64,000 bases of DNA from Rubrivivax sp. (GTDB lineage: Bacteria > Pseudomonadota > Gammaproteobacteria > Burkholderiales > Burkholderiaceae_C): the NCBI GenBank assembly GCA_030681795.1, contig JAUXRG010000048.1, positions 124,001-188,000 of the forward strand. The letters are read 5' to 3'. The notes below the pieces were generated by a model, which was given only the letters and a program-made list of their open reading frames with translations, was not told the DNA's origin and searched no databases. Positions 1-10,442 of the stretch are shown in pieces. The position numbers and the translations under genes were made by a program. The stretch's first letter is position 1. Each line of letters begins with the position of its first letter.

Positions 1-357
1 GACGAGGGTGTGCTCTCGGCCCTGGTGCGCGAACTGGCCACCCAGGGTGGCTTGCGCGCCATCGACGAGACGGTCTCGCCGCCGCGCTGGCACCTGGTGG
101 TGGAGCGCGACGCCGTGCGCACGCCGGCGTTGGGCGACAAGCTCTCGGCCGCCCTGGCGGCCGAGCTCGGCGCGCCGCTGCAACTCGAGCTGGAAGGCGG
201 CACGCCGGCCGACTCACCCGCGCGGCGCGAGGCCGCAGAGCGTCAGCGGCGGCAGGTGGCCGCCGAAGCCGTCATCCAGAACGACCCCGTGGTACGCGAA
301 TTGCTGGACCAGTTCAAGGGCTCGCGCATCGTGCCGGGCTCGATCAAACCCGTTTGA
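1..357 (+). CDS. dnaX: DNA polymerase III subunit gamma/tau, C-terminal end (partial)
   Basis: The reading frame is open from the window edge and ends at TGA 355-357. The visible 118 residues match the C-terminal tau region that contacts the alpha polymerase subunit: a small alpha/beta fold with W-x-L-V-V-E-R near the middle and a conserved end, [23 protein letters not shown]. The clamp-loader ATPase part lies upstream, outside the window. Identification rests on this C-terminal signature and on the order dnaX-ybaB-recR, which is conserved across many bacteria. The gene is followed after 16 nt by ybaB, so co-transcription is likely. Confidence 0.88.
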   Translation, partial: DEGVLSALVRELATQGGLRAIDETVSPPRWHLVVERDAVRTPALGDKLSAALAAELGAPLQLELEGGTPADSPARREAAERQRRQVAAEAVIQNDPVVRELLDQFKGSRIVPGSIKPV

Positions 358-373
358 AACAAGGAACCGCACC

Positions 374-700
374 ATGATGAAGGGCCAACTCGCCGGCTTG
401 ATGAAGCAGGCCCAGGCGATGCAGGAGAACATGAAGCGCGCGCAGGACGAACTGGCGCTCGTGGAGGTGGAAGGCCAGTCCGGCGCCGGGCTGGTGAAGG
501 TGACGATGACCTGCAAGCACGACGTCAAGCGCGTGGCCATCGACGCCAGCTTGCTCGCCGACGACAAGGACATGCTCGAAGACCTGGTGGCCGCCGCGTT
601 CAACGACGCCGTGCGTCGGGCCGAGGAGGTGAGCAGCGAAAGAATGGGCAAGCTCACCGCGGGCCTGCCCATGCCGCCGGGAATGAAGTTTCCCTTCTGA
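374..700 (+). CDS. ybaB: YbaB/EbfC family nucleoid-associated protein
   Basis: This 108-residue protein has the usual YbaB length. It shows the N-terminal pattern [17 protein letters not shown] with an amphipathic helix, a central strand region ([19 protein letters not shown]) and a C-terminal M-P-x-G-x-K-F-P-F tail with a Gly/Pro-rich end. Family members form dimers that bind DNA non-specifically and are nearly always encoded between dnaX and recR. The ATG at 374 follows AAGGAACC. A frame open further upstream overlaps dnaX and is not used. recR starts 8 nt downstream, so the three genes look like one operon. Confidence 0.93.
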   Translation: MMKGQLAGLMKQAQAMQENMKRAQDELALVEVEGQSGAGLVKVTMTCKHDVKRVAIDASLLADDKDMLEDLVAAAFNDAVRRAEEVSSERMGKLTAGLPMPPGMKFPF

Positions 701-708
701 GCCCAGCG

Positions 709-1299
709 GTGGCCGCCGACGTTGCGCTCGAGGCCCTGATCGACGCCTTGCGCCGACTCCCCGGCGTGGGCGTGAAGTCGGCGCAGCGCATGGCCTTCCA
801 TCTGCTGCAGCACGACCGCGAAGGCGCCCGGCGCCTGGCTGGCGCGCTCACCGATGCCGTGCAGCGCATGCGCCATTGCGCGCGTTGCCACACTTTCACC
901 GAAGGCGAGGTCTGCCACACCTGCCTGGATGGGCGCCGCGACGCGCGGCTGCTGTGCGTGGTGGAGACACCGGCCGACCAGGCCGCGCTGGAGCGCAGCG
1001 GCAGCTACCAGGGCCTGTATTTCGTGCTCATGGGCCGCATCAGCCCGCTGGACGGCATCGGTGCGGGTGACATCGGCGCGGCGCTGTTGCTCGAGCGGGC
1101 GGGCGACGGTGTGGTGCAGGAGGTCATCCTGGCCACCGGGTTCACCGCCGAGGGCGAAGTCACGGCGCACGCGCTGGCCGGCGCGCTGCGCGCGCGCGGC
1201 CTGAAGGTGACGCGGCTGGCGCGCGGCGTGCCGGCCGGCAGCGAGCTCGAGTACGTGGACTTGAGCACCATCGCCTACGCGATGGGCGACCGGCGCTAG
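709..1299 (+). CDS. recR: Recombination protein RecR
   Basis: This 196-residue protein acts with RecF/RecO to load RecA onto gapped DNA. Visible elements are an N-terminal helix-hairpin-helix ([20 protein letters not shown], residues ~11-30), a four-cysteine zinc finger (C-x2-C then C-x2-C, within [16 protein letters not shown]), and a Toprim domain beginning [10 protein letters not shown] and containing [12 protein letters not shown]. The start is GTG at 709, only 8 nt after the ybaB stop, which fits translational coupling. A perfect 12-bp palindrome (GGCGCTAGCGCC) spans the stop codon but has no T-run, so it is not called as a terminator. Confidence 0.95.
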   Translation: MAADVALEALIDALRRLPGVGVKSAQRMAFHLLQHDREGARRLAGALTDAVQRMRHCARCHTFTEGEVCHTCLDGRRDARLLCVVETPADQAALERSGSYQGLYFVLMGRISPLDGIGAGDIGAALLLERAGDGVVQEVILATGFTAEGEVTAHALAGALRARGLKVTRLARGVPAGSELEYVDLSTIAYAMGDRR

Positions 1300-1553
1300 C
1301 GCCTCGGCGACCGCTGCGCGCCGAACGCGGGTCCATCGTCAGGCCATCGCTCGGCAGCCCCACCGGGCGTCGGATCGCACCCGGGTCCACTGCGAGCGTC
1401 ACCGCCCCGAGCAGAGGACACTGTGGGTGCCCGCAGCCTGGCCGTCGGCGTGAACGGATCGGCGTCCGGCGTGCAAATTAGGGGGCTACTCTTCCCTTGC
1501 CGGAGTCCCTGTGCATCAATCGGAATGTCGCCCCTCTCCGAGGAGTTCCCAAG

Positions 1554-2429
1554 ATGTTGCACGGACGCGCCACCCGGCTGGCACTGGTCCTGCTGCTGGC
1601 GTTGGCCGGGACGGCCTGCAGCACCCTGCGCGGCACGCCCGAGCGCTACCAGTCGACCGAATCCGTCGTCGCATCGATTGATCTCACGGCTGACGATGTC
1701 GCCGCCCTGGCCGTGGCCGACAACCAGACCGAACGCAACCGACTGCAGAACAAGGCCCTGGCCGTCATCGACCTGCGCTTCCACGACTTCGTGCGTGCAC
1801 TCGCAGCCGACCGCGCCGACGGTTCGGCCACGGTGGCCGGCACGACCCTGGGGGCGAGCACGGCCGGCGCGTTCGTCGACAGCGTCAAGGCGAAGACGAA
1901 CTACGCGCTCTTCGCCGCCGGGGTCGTCGGCGCGTTCGGGATCGTCGACAAGAACTACTTCTACGAAAAGACCGTCCCGGCGCTGGTGGCCGGCATGCGC
2001 GCGGCGCGTGCCAAGGTGCTGCTGCGCATGCGCCAGGGGCAGATCGAAGCCCTGGCCAACTACAACGGCGTGGCCGCGCTGCAGGACCTGGAGGACTACT
2101 ACACCGCTGGCACGGTGCTGGCGGCGATCGCCGAAGTGACGGCGCGCGCCGAGGACGACGCGGCGCTGGCTCTGGGCCAAGTGCGTGCGCTGGAAGTACC
2201 CAGCGATGCCGAGATCGCCAATCGCAAGACCCTCAGCCAGGCCATCTTCGGCATCCAGGACGAAGCGGCCATGGCCAAGGGCAATGTCGCCCTGAAGGCG
2301 CTGGGGCTGTCCGAACAGGCCACGCCCAAGGCCACGCGTGCGGCCCTGGTGCGCGCCCTGCAACCCCGCACGCCAGAGCGCATCGCCACGGTCGAGAAGG
2401 CCTTGAAGACCGCCGGTCTGCTGAAATAG
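1554..2429 (+). CDS. Putative lipoprotein of unknown function
   Basis: The protein is 291 residues. It has a short positively charged start, a hydrophobic stretch (LALVLLLALAG) and a cysteine at residue 22 followed by Ser-Thr, consistent with lipidation, although the lipobox (GTAC) is not ideal. The rest is Ala/Lys/Glu-rich and mostly helical, with no domain I recognise. The start was chosen at 1554 because GAGGAG lies about 8 nt upstream and the signal sequence begins there. A gene of 97 codons follows after 11 nt, so the two are probably co-transcribed. They converge on the M15 peptidase pair on the other strand. Function unknown. Confidence 0.72.
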   Translation: MLHGRATRLALVLLLALAGTACSTLRGTPERYQSTESVVASIDLTADDVAALAVADNQTERNRLQNKALAVIDLRFHDFVRALAADRADGSATVAGTTLGASTAGAFVDSVKAKTNYALFAAGVVGAFGIVDKNYFYEKTVPALVAGMRAARAKVLLRMRQGQIEALANYNGVAALQDLEDYYTAGTVLAAIAEVTARAEDDAALALGQVRALEVPSDAEIANRKTLSQAIFGIQDEAAMAKGNVALKALGLSEQATPKATRAALVRALQPRTPERIATVEKALKTAGLLK

Positions 2430-2440
2430 GAGACGCCACC

Positions 2441-2734
2441 ATGGCCAATTACCACGTCGAATTGCCCGGCAAGCTGAGCCTGACGCAGCAGTCCAAGGCC
2501 ATCGAGGGCGAAGAGGCGCTGGTCGCGCGTTTCATTGGCCTGCGCCTGTGGGTCAACGACAAGAACCAGGTCACCAACCTGGCCGAGTTCGAGGAACTCG
2601 ACACCCAGCCCGAGCCGCCGCTGGGCACGCCCAAGCTGAGCAAGACCCCGCTCGAAGGCGTGACGCCGGTCTGGGCCGGACCGATGATCGTGCAGGGCTC
2701 TGCGGTGTCGCAGGTCTATCTACTGCGCAGCTAG
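2441..2734 (+). CDS. Small hypothetical protein
   Basis: The protein is 97 residues, has no signal peptide or membrane segment, and I do not recognise it. The sequence has a regular alternating pattern and a Pro-rich middle (TQPEPPLGTPKLSKTPLEG). The ATG at 2441 follows GGAGACGCC, a usable ribosome binding site, and lies 11 nt after the lipoprotein stop, so the two genes form a likely operon. Its stop overlaps the stop of the minus-strand gene by 4 nt (2731-2734), an unusually tight convergent arrangement. Function unknown. Confidence 0.65.
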   Translation: MANYHVELPGKLSLTQQSKAIEGEEALVARFIGLRLWVNDKNQVTNLAEFEELDTQPEPPLGTPKLSKTPLEGVTPVWAGPMIVQGSAVSQVYLLRS

Positions 2735-3222
2735 TCCAGCTGGCTGGCGAGCTGTTCGGCCTTGGCCTCGTAGTAGCGGGCCGAGCCGCGATTGCCGGCT
2801 TTGCGGTACACCGCAGCCAGCTCACGCGCGGCCTGGGCGGCGGCCTCGAAGGCCTGGATCAGGGTGTTGCGCTCACCGTCGTCCACGCGCTGTCCGGACT
2901 CGAAGCGGCCGGCGATGAAGCCTTCGTCTGGCACCTCGACCACGCCCAGCAGGGGCTGGCCGGCCTCAAACGTGCCGAAGAAGCTGCGCACGACGCGCCC
3001 CTGTGCGTAAGCACGCAGCGCACCACTTCCCTGCGCCAGACGCTGGGCGCAGGCGCCCGACCAGTTCAACCGTGTCTGCGGAAAGCCTGCGGGCGGCATG
3101 AAGCGGCAATGCGCCGGCCCGGCGCTGGGCAGGGTGCCGGCAGGCGCCGACGACTGTGCGGGGCCCCCATAGGGCGACAGTGCCAGCAGCAGGGCCAGCC
3201 CCAAGCCGCGGCGCCAGTTCAC
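2731..3222 (-). CDS. Exported MORN-like repeat protein
   Basis: The protein is 163 residues. The GTG start at 3222 forms a GTGA overlap with the stop of the upstream M15 peptidase gene, which decides the start and implies translational coupling. Residues 1-23 look like a signal peptide (NWRR, then GLGLALLLALSPYGG). The mature part has MORN-like character: W-S-G-A-C, then G-x-G-x-L-x-x-Y-x-x-G, F-G-x-F-x-x-G and a second G-x-F-x-x-G. It ends in a helical segment rich in Ala and Glu. Coupling to a cell-wall hydrolase suggests a partner or periplasmic immunity role, which is inference only. Confidence 0.7.
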   Translation of the reverse strand: MNWRRGLGLALLLALSPYGGPAQSSAPAGTLPSAGPAHCRFMPPAGFPQTRLNWSGACAQRLAQGSGALRAYAQGRVVRSFFGTFEAGQPLLGVVEVPDEGFIAGRFESGQRVDDGERNTLIQAFEAAAQAARELAAVYRKAGNRGSARYYEAKAEQLASQLD

Positions 3223-4046
3223 AGCAACTGGGGCGCCCAATCTTCGACAAGGCGCTGGCTGGCCTCGAAGTGCATGCCGTCTTCGGTGCGGAAGGCAGCG
3301 CCCCAGAACCAGCCGTGGCGGTTGAAGATCGGCGCGATCGCCGTCAGGCCCACCTGCACCTGATCGTTGCCGTAAATGTCGAGGATGCCGTTGAGTGTCA
3401 GGTCGATGGCCGTGCCCCACGAATGGTTGGAGATGCTGGTGGTCGAGCCGCGCACCCAGCGACAACACAGCATGCCTGCCGTGCCCAGGGCTCGATAGAC
3501 CTCGGGCTGCTCGGCCTGGATGTCGATCATCACCGCCTTCAGGCTCAGCACCGCCGGCACCAGGCCGGTGACGCGGAAGGGGCCGATGGAATCCAGCACC
3601 GTGTTTCGGCGCAGCTTGGGCAGGGTGGGTGGCTGGCAGGTGTTGCTGTAGCTGCCACCCCGCGGGTCGCCGATGAGCTGCAGCATCAGGCTGTTGTTGA
3701 CCGATTTCAGCCCGATATTGATGCTGCTTGCCGCCGGTCGCGGCACCGTGCGCGTGATCGAGCCCGTGGCCACAGCGGCCGGCGGTGGTTCTGTGGCGAT
3801 ACCGCTGTAGGTGCCCGACAAGTGTGTCCAGCTCGTGCCGCCCGGGTCGACGCGGCCGTCGGGCTTGCGCAGAAAGCCTTTCTGGAAGTCGACGATCGCG
3901 TCGATGGTGTTCTTGCCGCAGATGCCATCGACGTCGTCCGGCTTGGCGAAACCGCGCGCCAGCAGCAGACGCTGCACCAGGCTCACATCGGCCGGCAGGT
4001 TGGTGCCGCCGCGGCCCACGGACTTCAGGATGGTGTCGTCAGCCAT
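3219..4046 (-). CDS. M15-family D,D-/L,D-peptidase with N-terminal peptidoglycan-binding-like domain
   Basis: The protein is 275 residues. Residues ~15-75 resemble a peptidoglycan-binding_1 fold (VQRLLLARGF, DGICGKNTIDAIVDFQ, PDGRVDPGG). The C-terminal half carries the zinc-peptidase M15 signature: H-x6-D in SNHSWGTAIDL, then a second His in TEDGMHFE near the end. Such enzymes cleave stem-peptide bonds in murein. There is no signal peptide, so export would need another route, for example a type VI secretion apparatus or lysis. The downstream exported MORN-like gene overlaps by 4 nt. An AT-rich TATATT element near 4088 could be its -10 box. Confidence 0.82.
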   Translation of the reverse strand: MADDTILKSVGRGGTNLPADVSLVQRLLLARGFAKPDDVDGICGKNTIDAIVDFQKGFLRKPDGRVDPGGTSWTHLSGTYSGIATEPPPAAVATGSITRTVPRPAASSINIGLKSVNNSLMLQLIGDPRGGSYSNTCQPPTLPKLRRNTVLDSIGPFRVTGLVPAVLSLKAVMIDIQAEQPEVYRALGTAGMLCCRWVRGSTTSISNHSWGTAIDLTLNGILDIYGNDQVQVGLTAIAPIFNRHGWFWGAAFRTEDGMHFEASQRLVEDWAPQLL

Positions 4047-4271
4047 AGCGCCTCCTCCGGGCTATCTTTCGTTGTGCCGGATCAATATATAGGCATGGCG
4101 GGCGTTTGCCTACGGTGCTCGACCCGCTGAGGCATTCGAACTAGGGGAGTCCGGCGCGCACACGCAATCGCCTGGGCTACATGTAAGGCATTCCGAAGAG
4201 ATTCAAACCGCGCCGGAAGCGGTGGCGCCGCAGTAGCTGAGGCGTAAGCGCGCGGGCATCACGTCCTCCCG

Positions 4272-5927
4272 CTACGGGGCCCAGACCTTCACGTCTGGGA
4301 AACCCATCAACCTGAAGATGACGTAGTTCACCGCCGCCTCGCCTGGCCCATCAGCGAAGACAACGACCTCTGCGTATCGGGGCACACCCGCCTGGGCCAG
4401 CATGTTCCAGATGTCCTTGGCGGCCTTGGGCGTGCCGTCAGCATTCAGAAAGCGTGCATACGGCAGGTGGAACACCCGGCCTTCTGGCGTCCTGGCCGGC
4501 AGTTGCTGGCCCGAGGCGACATAGACCTTGGGGTACAGGCCCTGGGTGCGCAACGGGCCGGTGACGAGCATGTCGGCACGCCGGTTCGCTGCATAGGGCA
4601 ACGCCCGCGTCGACGATCTTTCAGGCGGCTTGCCCGGGGCGGCCGAGGCAGCCGGCCTCGCCACCTCGTGGCCGAGTTCGGTCCAGCGTTCGATGCTGTC
4701 CATGAAGACCGACACCTTGTGCTGCCCCAGGCTTTCCAGCATCAGCAAGGCCAGCGCCGAGCTCTCGTTCAGACCGCCATCGGAGACCACCACCGCCTCG
4801 TGTGACCGGTCCACACCGGCCTGGCCCAGCAGGGCTGCCAGTGCTTCGGGGTTGCGCAGGTGGCTCTTGAACGACTGCGCGGGGATGTTCACCGCCAGGG
4901 GCACGTGGCCGAGATTGAACACGTCGGCAGCGCGCACATCCACGATGCTCACCTGGGACAGGCCAAACGCCCGCAGCATCGGGCTGCCCCAGGCCTTCAG
5001 CCACGGCGTGTCGCGGGTCAGGTGGGGCGCGGCGTAGGTCCAGACAGGCAGCTCGCGCTCGTCCTGCAGCCAGCCCATCTGCGATTCCTGGAAGAGCTTG
5101 ACATGGGGATAGTTCAGCATGTACTTCAGGGCGAAGAAGGGCACGGCGGCAGCCCCGCCGCCGCCGCAGTAGGTGAGGACCTGCTGCTCCGGTTTGATGC
5201 CCAGATGGTCCAGCATCCGCCGGATTTCCTGCGGCGACTTGAAGGTCTTGTCCGGGTTGTAGAAGTCGGTGCTCGGCATCAGGGTGGCTTGGGGCACGTG
5301 GCCGGCCCGGTTGAAGAAGGCCGCACCGCCGAAGAAGTAGCTCGGCTCCAGCGCCTCCAGCAGGACGTTGTTGCGGGGGTCGCCGCTGGCAGCCAGGAAC
5401 TCGGGCAGCCGCACCCGCACGTCCTGGTTCAGCGTCGTCATGCGTATCGTGCCTGGCCTTGGCGTCGGCGTGGCGGCCTTCGTCACCTCACCGCCGGTCG
5501 AGAGCCATTTGGACATGCCGCCGTCCAGGATTAACAGGCTCTCCGGAGGAAAACCGTGGTGCACCAAATCCCAGAACAGCCGGGTGGCCATGTAGGTGCC
5601 ACCCTGGTCGTAGAGGATGACTTGCTGGCCAGGGCTCACGCCCCAGGAGCGCAGACGCTCCTCGATCTGCGCAATCGACAAATCCTTCGGGCCGAAGGTG
5701 AACAGGTCAGAGTGGATTGCGCCAGGAATGTGCTGCTGCTGATGAAGCTGCGATGGCGACGCGTCGATGACCACCACATCGGAGCGTGCCAGGTTCGCCT
5801 TGAGCCAGCCGACGCTGGCCAGGCGGCCTTGGACGCCTTGGGTGCCCTCGGCCGCGACGGACGGCTGCGACATGAACCCAAGCGCTGCCGAGAGAAACAC
5901 GCACCAGAACTTCAACATCTTTGCCAT
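4272..5927 (-). CDS. Exported multidomain rhodanese-like protein (four modules)
   Basis: The protein is 551 residues, about twice a normal two-domain sulfurtransferase. It starts with a signal peptide (cleavage likely after SVAA, ~residue 26), so it should act in the periplasm. Four rhodanese-like modules can be traced. The catalytic loop position reads Y-D107-Q-G-G in module 1, Y-C254-G-G-G-G in module 2, S382-D-G-G in module 3 and F-A525-D-G-P-G in module 4. Only module 2 therefore has the thiol needed for sulfur transfer. The ATG at 5927 follows AGGAGGGCAGG, an excellent ribosome binding site. No operon partner is evident. Confidence 0.85.
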   Translation of the reverse strand: MAKMLKFWCVFLSAALGFMSQPSVAAEGTQGVQGRLASVGWLKANLARSDVVVIDASPSQLHQQQHIPGAIHSDLFTFGPKDLSIAQIEERLRSWGVSPGQQVILYDQGGTYMATRLFWDLVHHGFPPESLLILDGGMSKWLSTGGEVTKAATPTPRPGTIRMTTLNQDVRVRLPEFLAASGDPRNNVLLEALEPSYFFGGAAFFNRAGHVPQATLMPSTDFYNPDKTFKSPQEIRRMLDHLGIKPEQQVLTYCGGGGAAAVPFFALKYMLNYPHVKLFQESQMGWLQDERELPVWTYAAPHLTRDTPWLKAWGSPMLRAFGLSQVSIVDVRAADVFNLGHVPLAVNIPAQSFKSHLRNPEALAALLGQAGVDRSHEAVVVSDGGLNESSALALLMLESLGQHKVSVFMDSIERWTELGHEVARPAASAAPGKPPERSSTRALPYAANRRADMLVTGPLRTQGLYPKVYVASGQQLPARTPEGRVFHLPYARFLNADGTPKAAKDIWNMLAQAGVPRYAEVVVFADGPGEAAVNYVIFRLMGFPDVKVWAP

Positions 5928-6293
5928 CCTGCCCTCCTGTGCACTTGTGGTGTGCCTGTGGCGCGAATTCGCAGAGTGACGGTAGTGGCGCGCCGGTGCA
6001 CCGGCCAGCGGCGTGCGACGAACTGCAGTTTGGCAAGACTGAGCTGCGATGGACGGGTTGGTGCAAGGACGCCACTTGCGCGTGCGCCCAAGCGATGTAC
6101 GCACGGTGCGGTCGCTCTTGGTGGCGCCCGGATAGACTGGTTCTGGCATGCCGAGTTTGAGGTGTTTCGGCTTGACGGTGACCTTGACGTCGAACCTTCG
6201 GCGGCGATTTGCCGTCAGACCAAAGTCATGAGCTTGTTCCGGAGAAACGGTCTCCTTGGCTGAAGCTGAAAATACACATAGGGAGAGTGCGAG
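5928..6293. other. Intergenic stretch upstream of the transposase relic
   Basis: This gap between the minus-strand rhodanese gene and the plus-strand relic must hold the promoters of both transcription units. I could not place convincing -35/-10 pairs, and short open frames here have no ribosome binding site or recognisable product. Part of the sequence just before 6294 may belong to the end of the decayed insertion sequence, but no terminal inverted repeat was identified. Confidence 0.4.
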
Positions 6294-6429
6294 ATGAGCA
6301 GGAAAGACGAAGCACCGCGCGCGGTACACGCTGGAATTCAAACCGGAGGCCGCTCCACTGATCAAGGCGAGGCAGAAGGTGTCGGTGACGGCGCGCGTGC
6401 CGGGTATTCCCAAACCGAGGCGCGAATGA
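6294..6429 (+). pseudogene. IS3-type transposase OrfA relic (5' fragment, frameshifted)
   Basis: From nucleotide 6304 one frame reads [16 protein letters not shown], then [17 protein letters not shown], which is the N-terminal helix-turn-helix of IS3-family OrfA proteins (RYTxEFKxEAxxLV, VAxxLGI). The ATG at 6294 joins this frame only if one A of the AAA at 6303-6305 is removed, so a 1-nt insertion is inferred. Homology stops after about 40 codons at TGA 6427-6429, which overlaps the ATG of phhB. The rest of the element is missing. Its GGGAGAGTG leader may now supply transcription or translation signals for phhB. Confidence 0.6.
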
Positions 6430-6734
6430 GCCGACTCGACCCCCGACTCGCCAGCGAGCTGCTCCACGCCTCGCCCCAGTGGCAGTACAGCGCCGAACGC
6501 GGCGGAGTGATCTCTCGCGAGTTCGTCTTTGCCGACTTCGTCTATGCATTTGCCTTCATGACGCAGGTCGCGCTGTGGGCCGAGAAGCGCAACCACCACC
6601 CCGAGTGGTCCAACGTCTACAACCGGGTGTCGGTCACCCTGACCACCCATGACGTGAACGGCCTGTCGATGAACGACATTGAATTGGCGAGGCAGATGGA
6701 CCAGGCCTTCGCCCGTCTCGCCGCGGTCAACTGA
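6426..6734 (+). CDS. phhB: Pterin-4a-carbinolamine dehydratase
   Basis: This 102-residue protein dehydrates 4a-hydroxytetrahydrobiopterin and so regenerates the cofactor used by phenylalanine hydroxylase. The family signature is clear: EKRNHHPEW, with the paired His and Pro, then [16 protein letters not shown]. The start at 6426 gives normal family length. The same frame is open back to 6294 but would add 44 residues translated out of frame from the transposase relic. phhA follows after 19 nt, so phhB-phhA is an operon as in other proteobacteria, although in many of them the order is phhA-phhB. Confidence 0.92.
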   Translation: MSRLDPRLASELLHASPQWQYSAERGGVISREFVFADFVYAFAFMTQVALWAEKRNHHPEWSNVYNRVSVTLTTHDVNGLSMNDIELARQMDQAFARLAAVN

Positions 6735-6753
6735 TCGGCCAGAGGAAGACGCC

Positions 6754-7653
6754 ATGCTGAGACAGCTCGACGAAACCGGGAAGCACGGCCTCGCGGCTAC
6801 CGCGGGACAGCCGCCCGAGAGGGCCGACTGGACCATCGACCAGGGCTGGGAGAAGTACACGGCCGAGGAACACGGTGTCTGGAAGACGCTGTTCGAGCGG
6901 CAGAGCCGCCTGCTGCCCGGTCGCGCCTGTGACGAGTTCGTGCAGGGCATGAAGGAATTGCCGATCGGACCCGACCAGATCCCGGACTTCGGGCGACTGT
7001 CCGATGTGCTGATGAGGCGCACCGGCTGGCAGGTCGTGGCCGTGCCGGGGCTGGTGCCGGACGATGTGTTCTTCGAGCATCTGGCAAACCGCCGGTTTCC
7101 AGCGGGGCAGTTCATCCGCAAGCCGCATCAGCTGGACTATCTGGAGGAGCCTGACGTCTTCCATGATGTATTCGGCCACGTTCCGTTGCTGATGAATCCG
7201 GTCATTGCCGACTACATCCAGGCCTACGGCGTCGGTGGTCTGCGCGCCAAGCAACTCGGCGTACTCGAAAAACTGTCCCGGGTGTACTGGTATACGGTGG
7301 AGTTCGGGCTGGTTCAGCAGGCCGACGGCTTGCGCATCTATGGCGCCGGCATTGCCTCGTCGGCCGCGGAGACCGTGTTCTCGATCGAGGACAACTCACC
7401 GAACCGTCTGGGCTTCGATGTGGATCGCGTGATGCGCACCCACTATCGGATCGACGACTTCCAGGAGACCTACTTCGTGATCCAGGATCTCGAGGAACTG
7501 CTGGCCCTGGCCCGCATCGACTTCGGGCCGATCTACGAGCGGGTGAAGGGCCAGTCGGAGTACCGGCCTGGCACGGTCCGATCCACGGACCAAGTGGTGA
7601 GCCGCGGCACGGGTCGCTATCACGATGCGAAGCGGCGAGCGGGTGGCGCATGA
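6754..7653 (+). CDS. phhA: Phenylalanine 4-monooxygenase
   Basis: This 299-residue iron- and pterin-dependent enzyme converts L-phenylalanine to L-tyrosine with O2. The ferrous-iron facial triad is visible: His137 and His142 in DVFHDVFGHVPLL, and Glu183 in VYWYTVEFGL. The N-terminal ACT regulatory domain of eukaryotic enzymes is absent, as normal for bacterial forms. The ATG at 6754 follows AGAGGAAGACGCC, a good ribosome binding site. It is co-transcribed with the carbinolamine dehydratase phhB. No PhhR-type regulator is in the window. Confidence 0.96.
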   Translation: MLRQLDETGKHGLAATAGQPPERADWTIDQGWEKYTAEEHGVWKTLFERQSRLLPGRACDEFVQGMKELPIGPDQIPDFGRLSDVLMRRTGWQVVAVPGLVPDDVFFEHLANRRFPAGQFIRKPHQLDYLEEPDVFHDVFGHVPLLMNPVIADYIQAYGVGGLRAKQLGVLEKLSRVYWYTVEFGLVQQADGLRIYGAGIASSAAETVFSIEDNSPNRLGFDVDRVMRTHYRIDDFQETYFVIQDLEELLALARIDFGPIYERVKGQSEYRPGTVRSTDQVVSRGTGRYHDAKRRAGGA

Positions 7654-7746
7654 GCCTCGAGATCTGCGCCGTCACCATCGTGCCCGAAGCGGGCCCGGTG
7701 TTCGCCGGCTGTCCTCGGCCCCATCTCAGGTTTCATCCGTCGTGGC

Positions 7747-7777
7747 AAAAGCCCCCGGGCCAGGTGGCGCCGGGGGC
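7747..7777 (-). terminator. Probable intrinsic terminator of katG
   Basis: An 8-bp perfect GC stem (7751-7758 GCCCCCGG with 7770-7777 CCGGGGGC, 11-nt loop) is followed, read on the minus strand, by TTTTG. It lies about 58 nt beyond the katG stop codon, in the right orientation. It may also weakly end phhA transcripts, but it has no T-run on the plus strand. Confidence 0.7.
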
Positions 7778-7834
7778 GAAGGCAGGACAAGCGACCCGAT
7801 CAACGTGAGGGTTTGACTCTCGTTGCTTTGGGGA

Positions 7835-10442
<2,608 letters not shown>

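Noticed and set aside
1292-1303. Palindrome GGCGCTAGCGCC at the recR stop considered as a terminator
   Set aside because: The stem is short and no T-run follows on either strand.
1300-1553. Possible small RNA (SRP-like) gene near dnaX-recR
   Set aside because: ffs lies near dnaX in some bacteria, so I looked. No conserved SRP helix 8 tetraloop sequence or tRNA-like fold was found by eye.
5921-6160. A cysteine-rich 79-codon frame upstream of the transposase relic
   Set aside because: It starts inside the ribosome binding site region of the rhodanese gene, has no ribosome binding site of its own and no recognisable motif.
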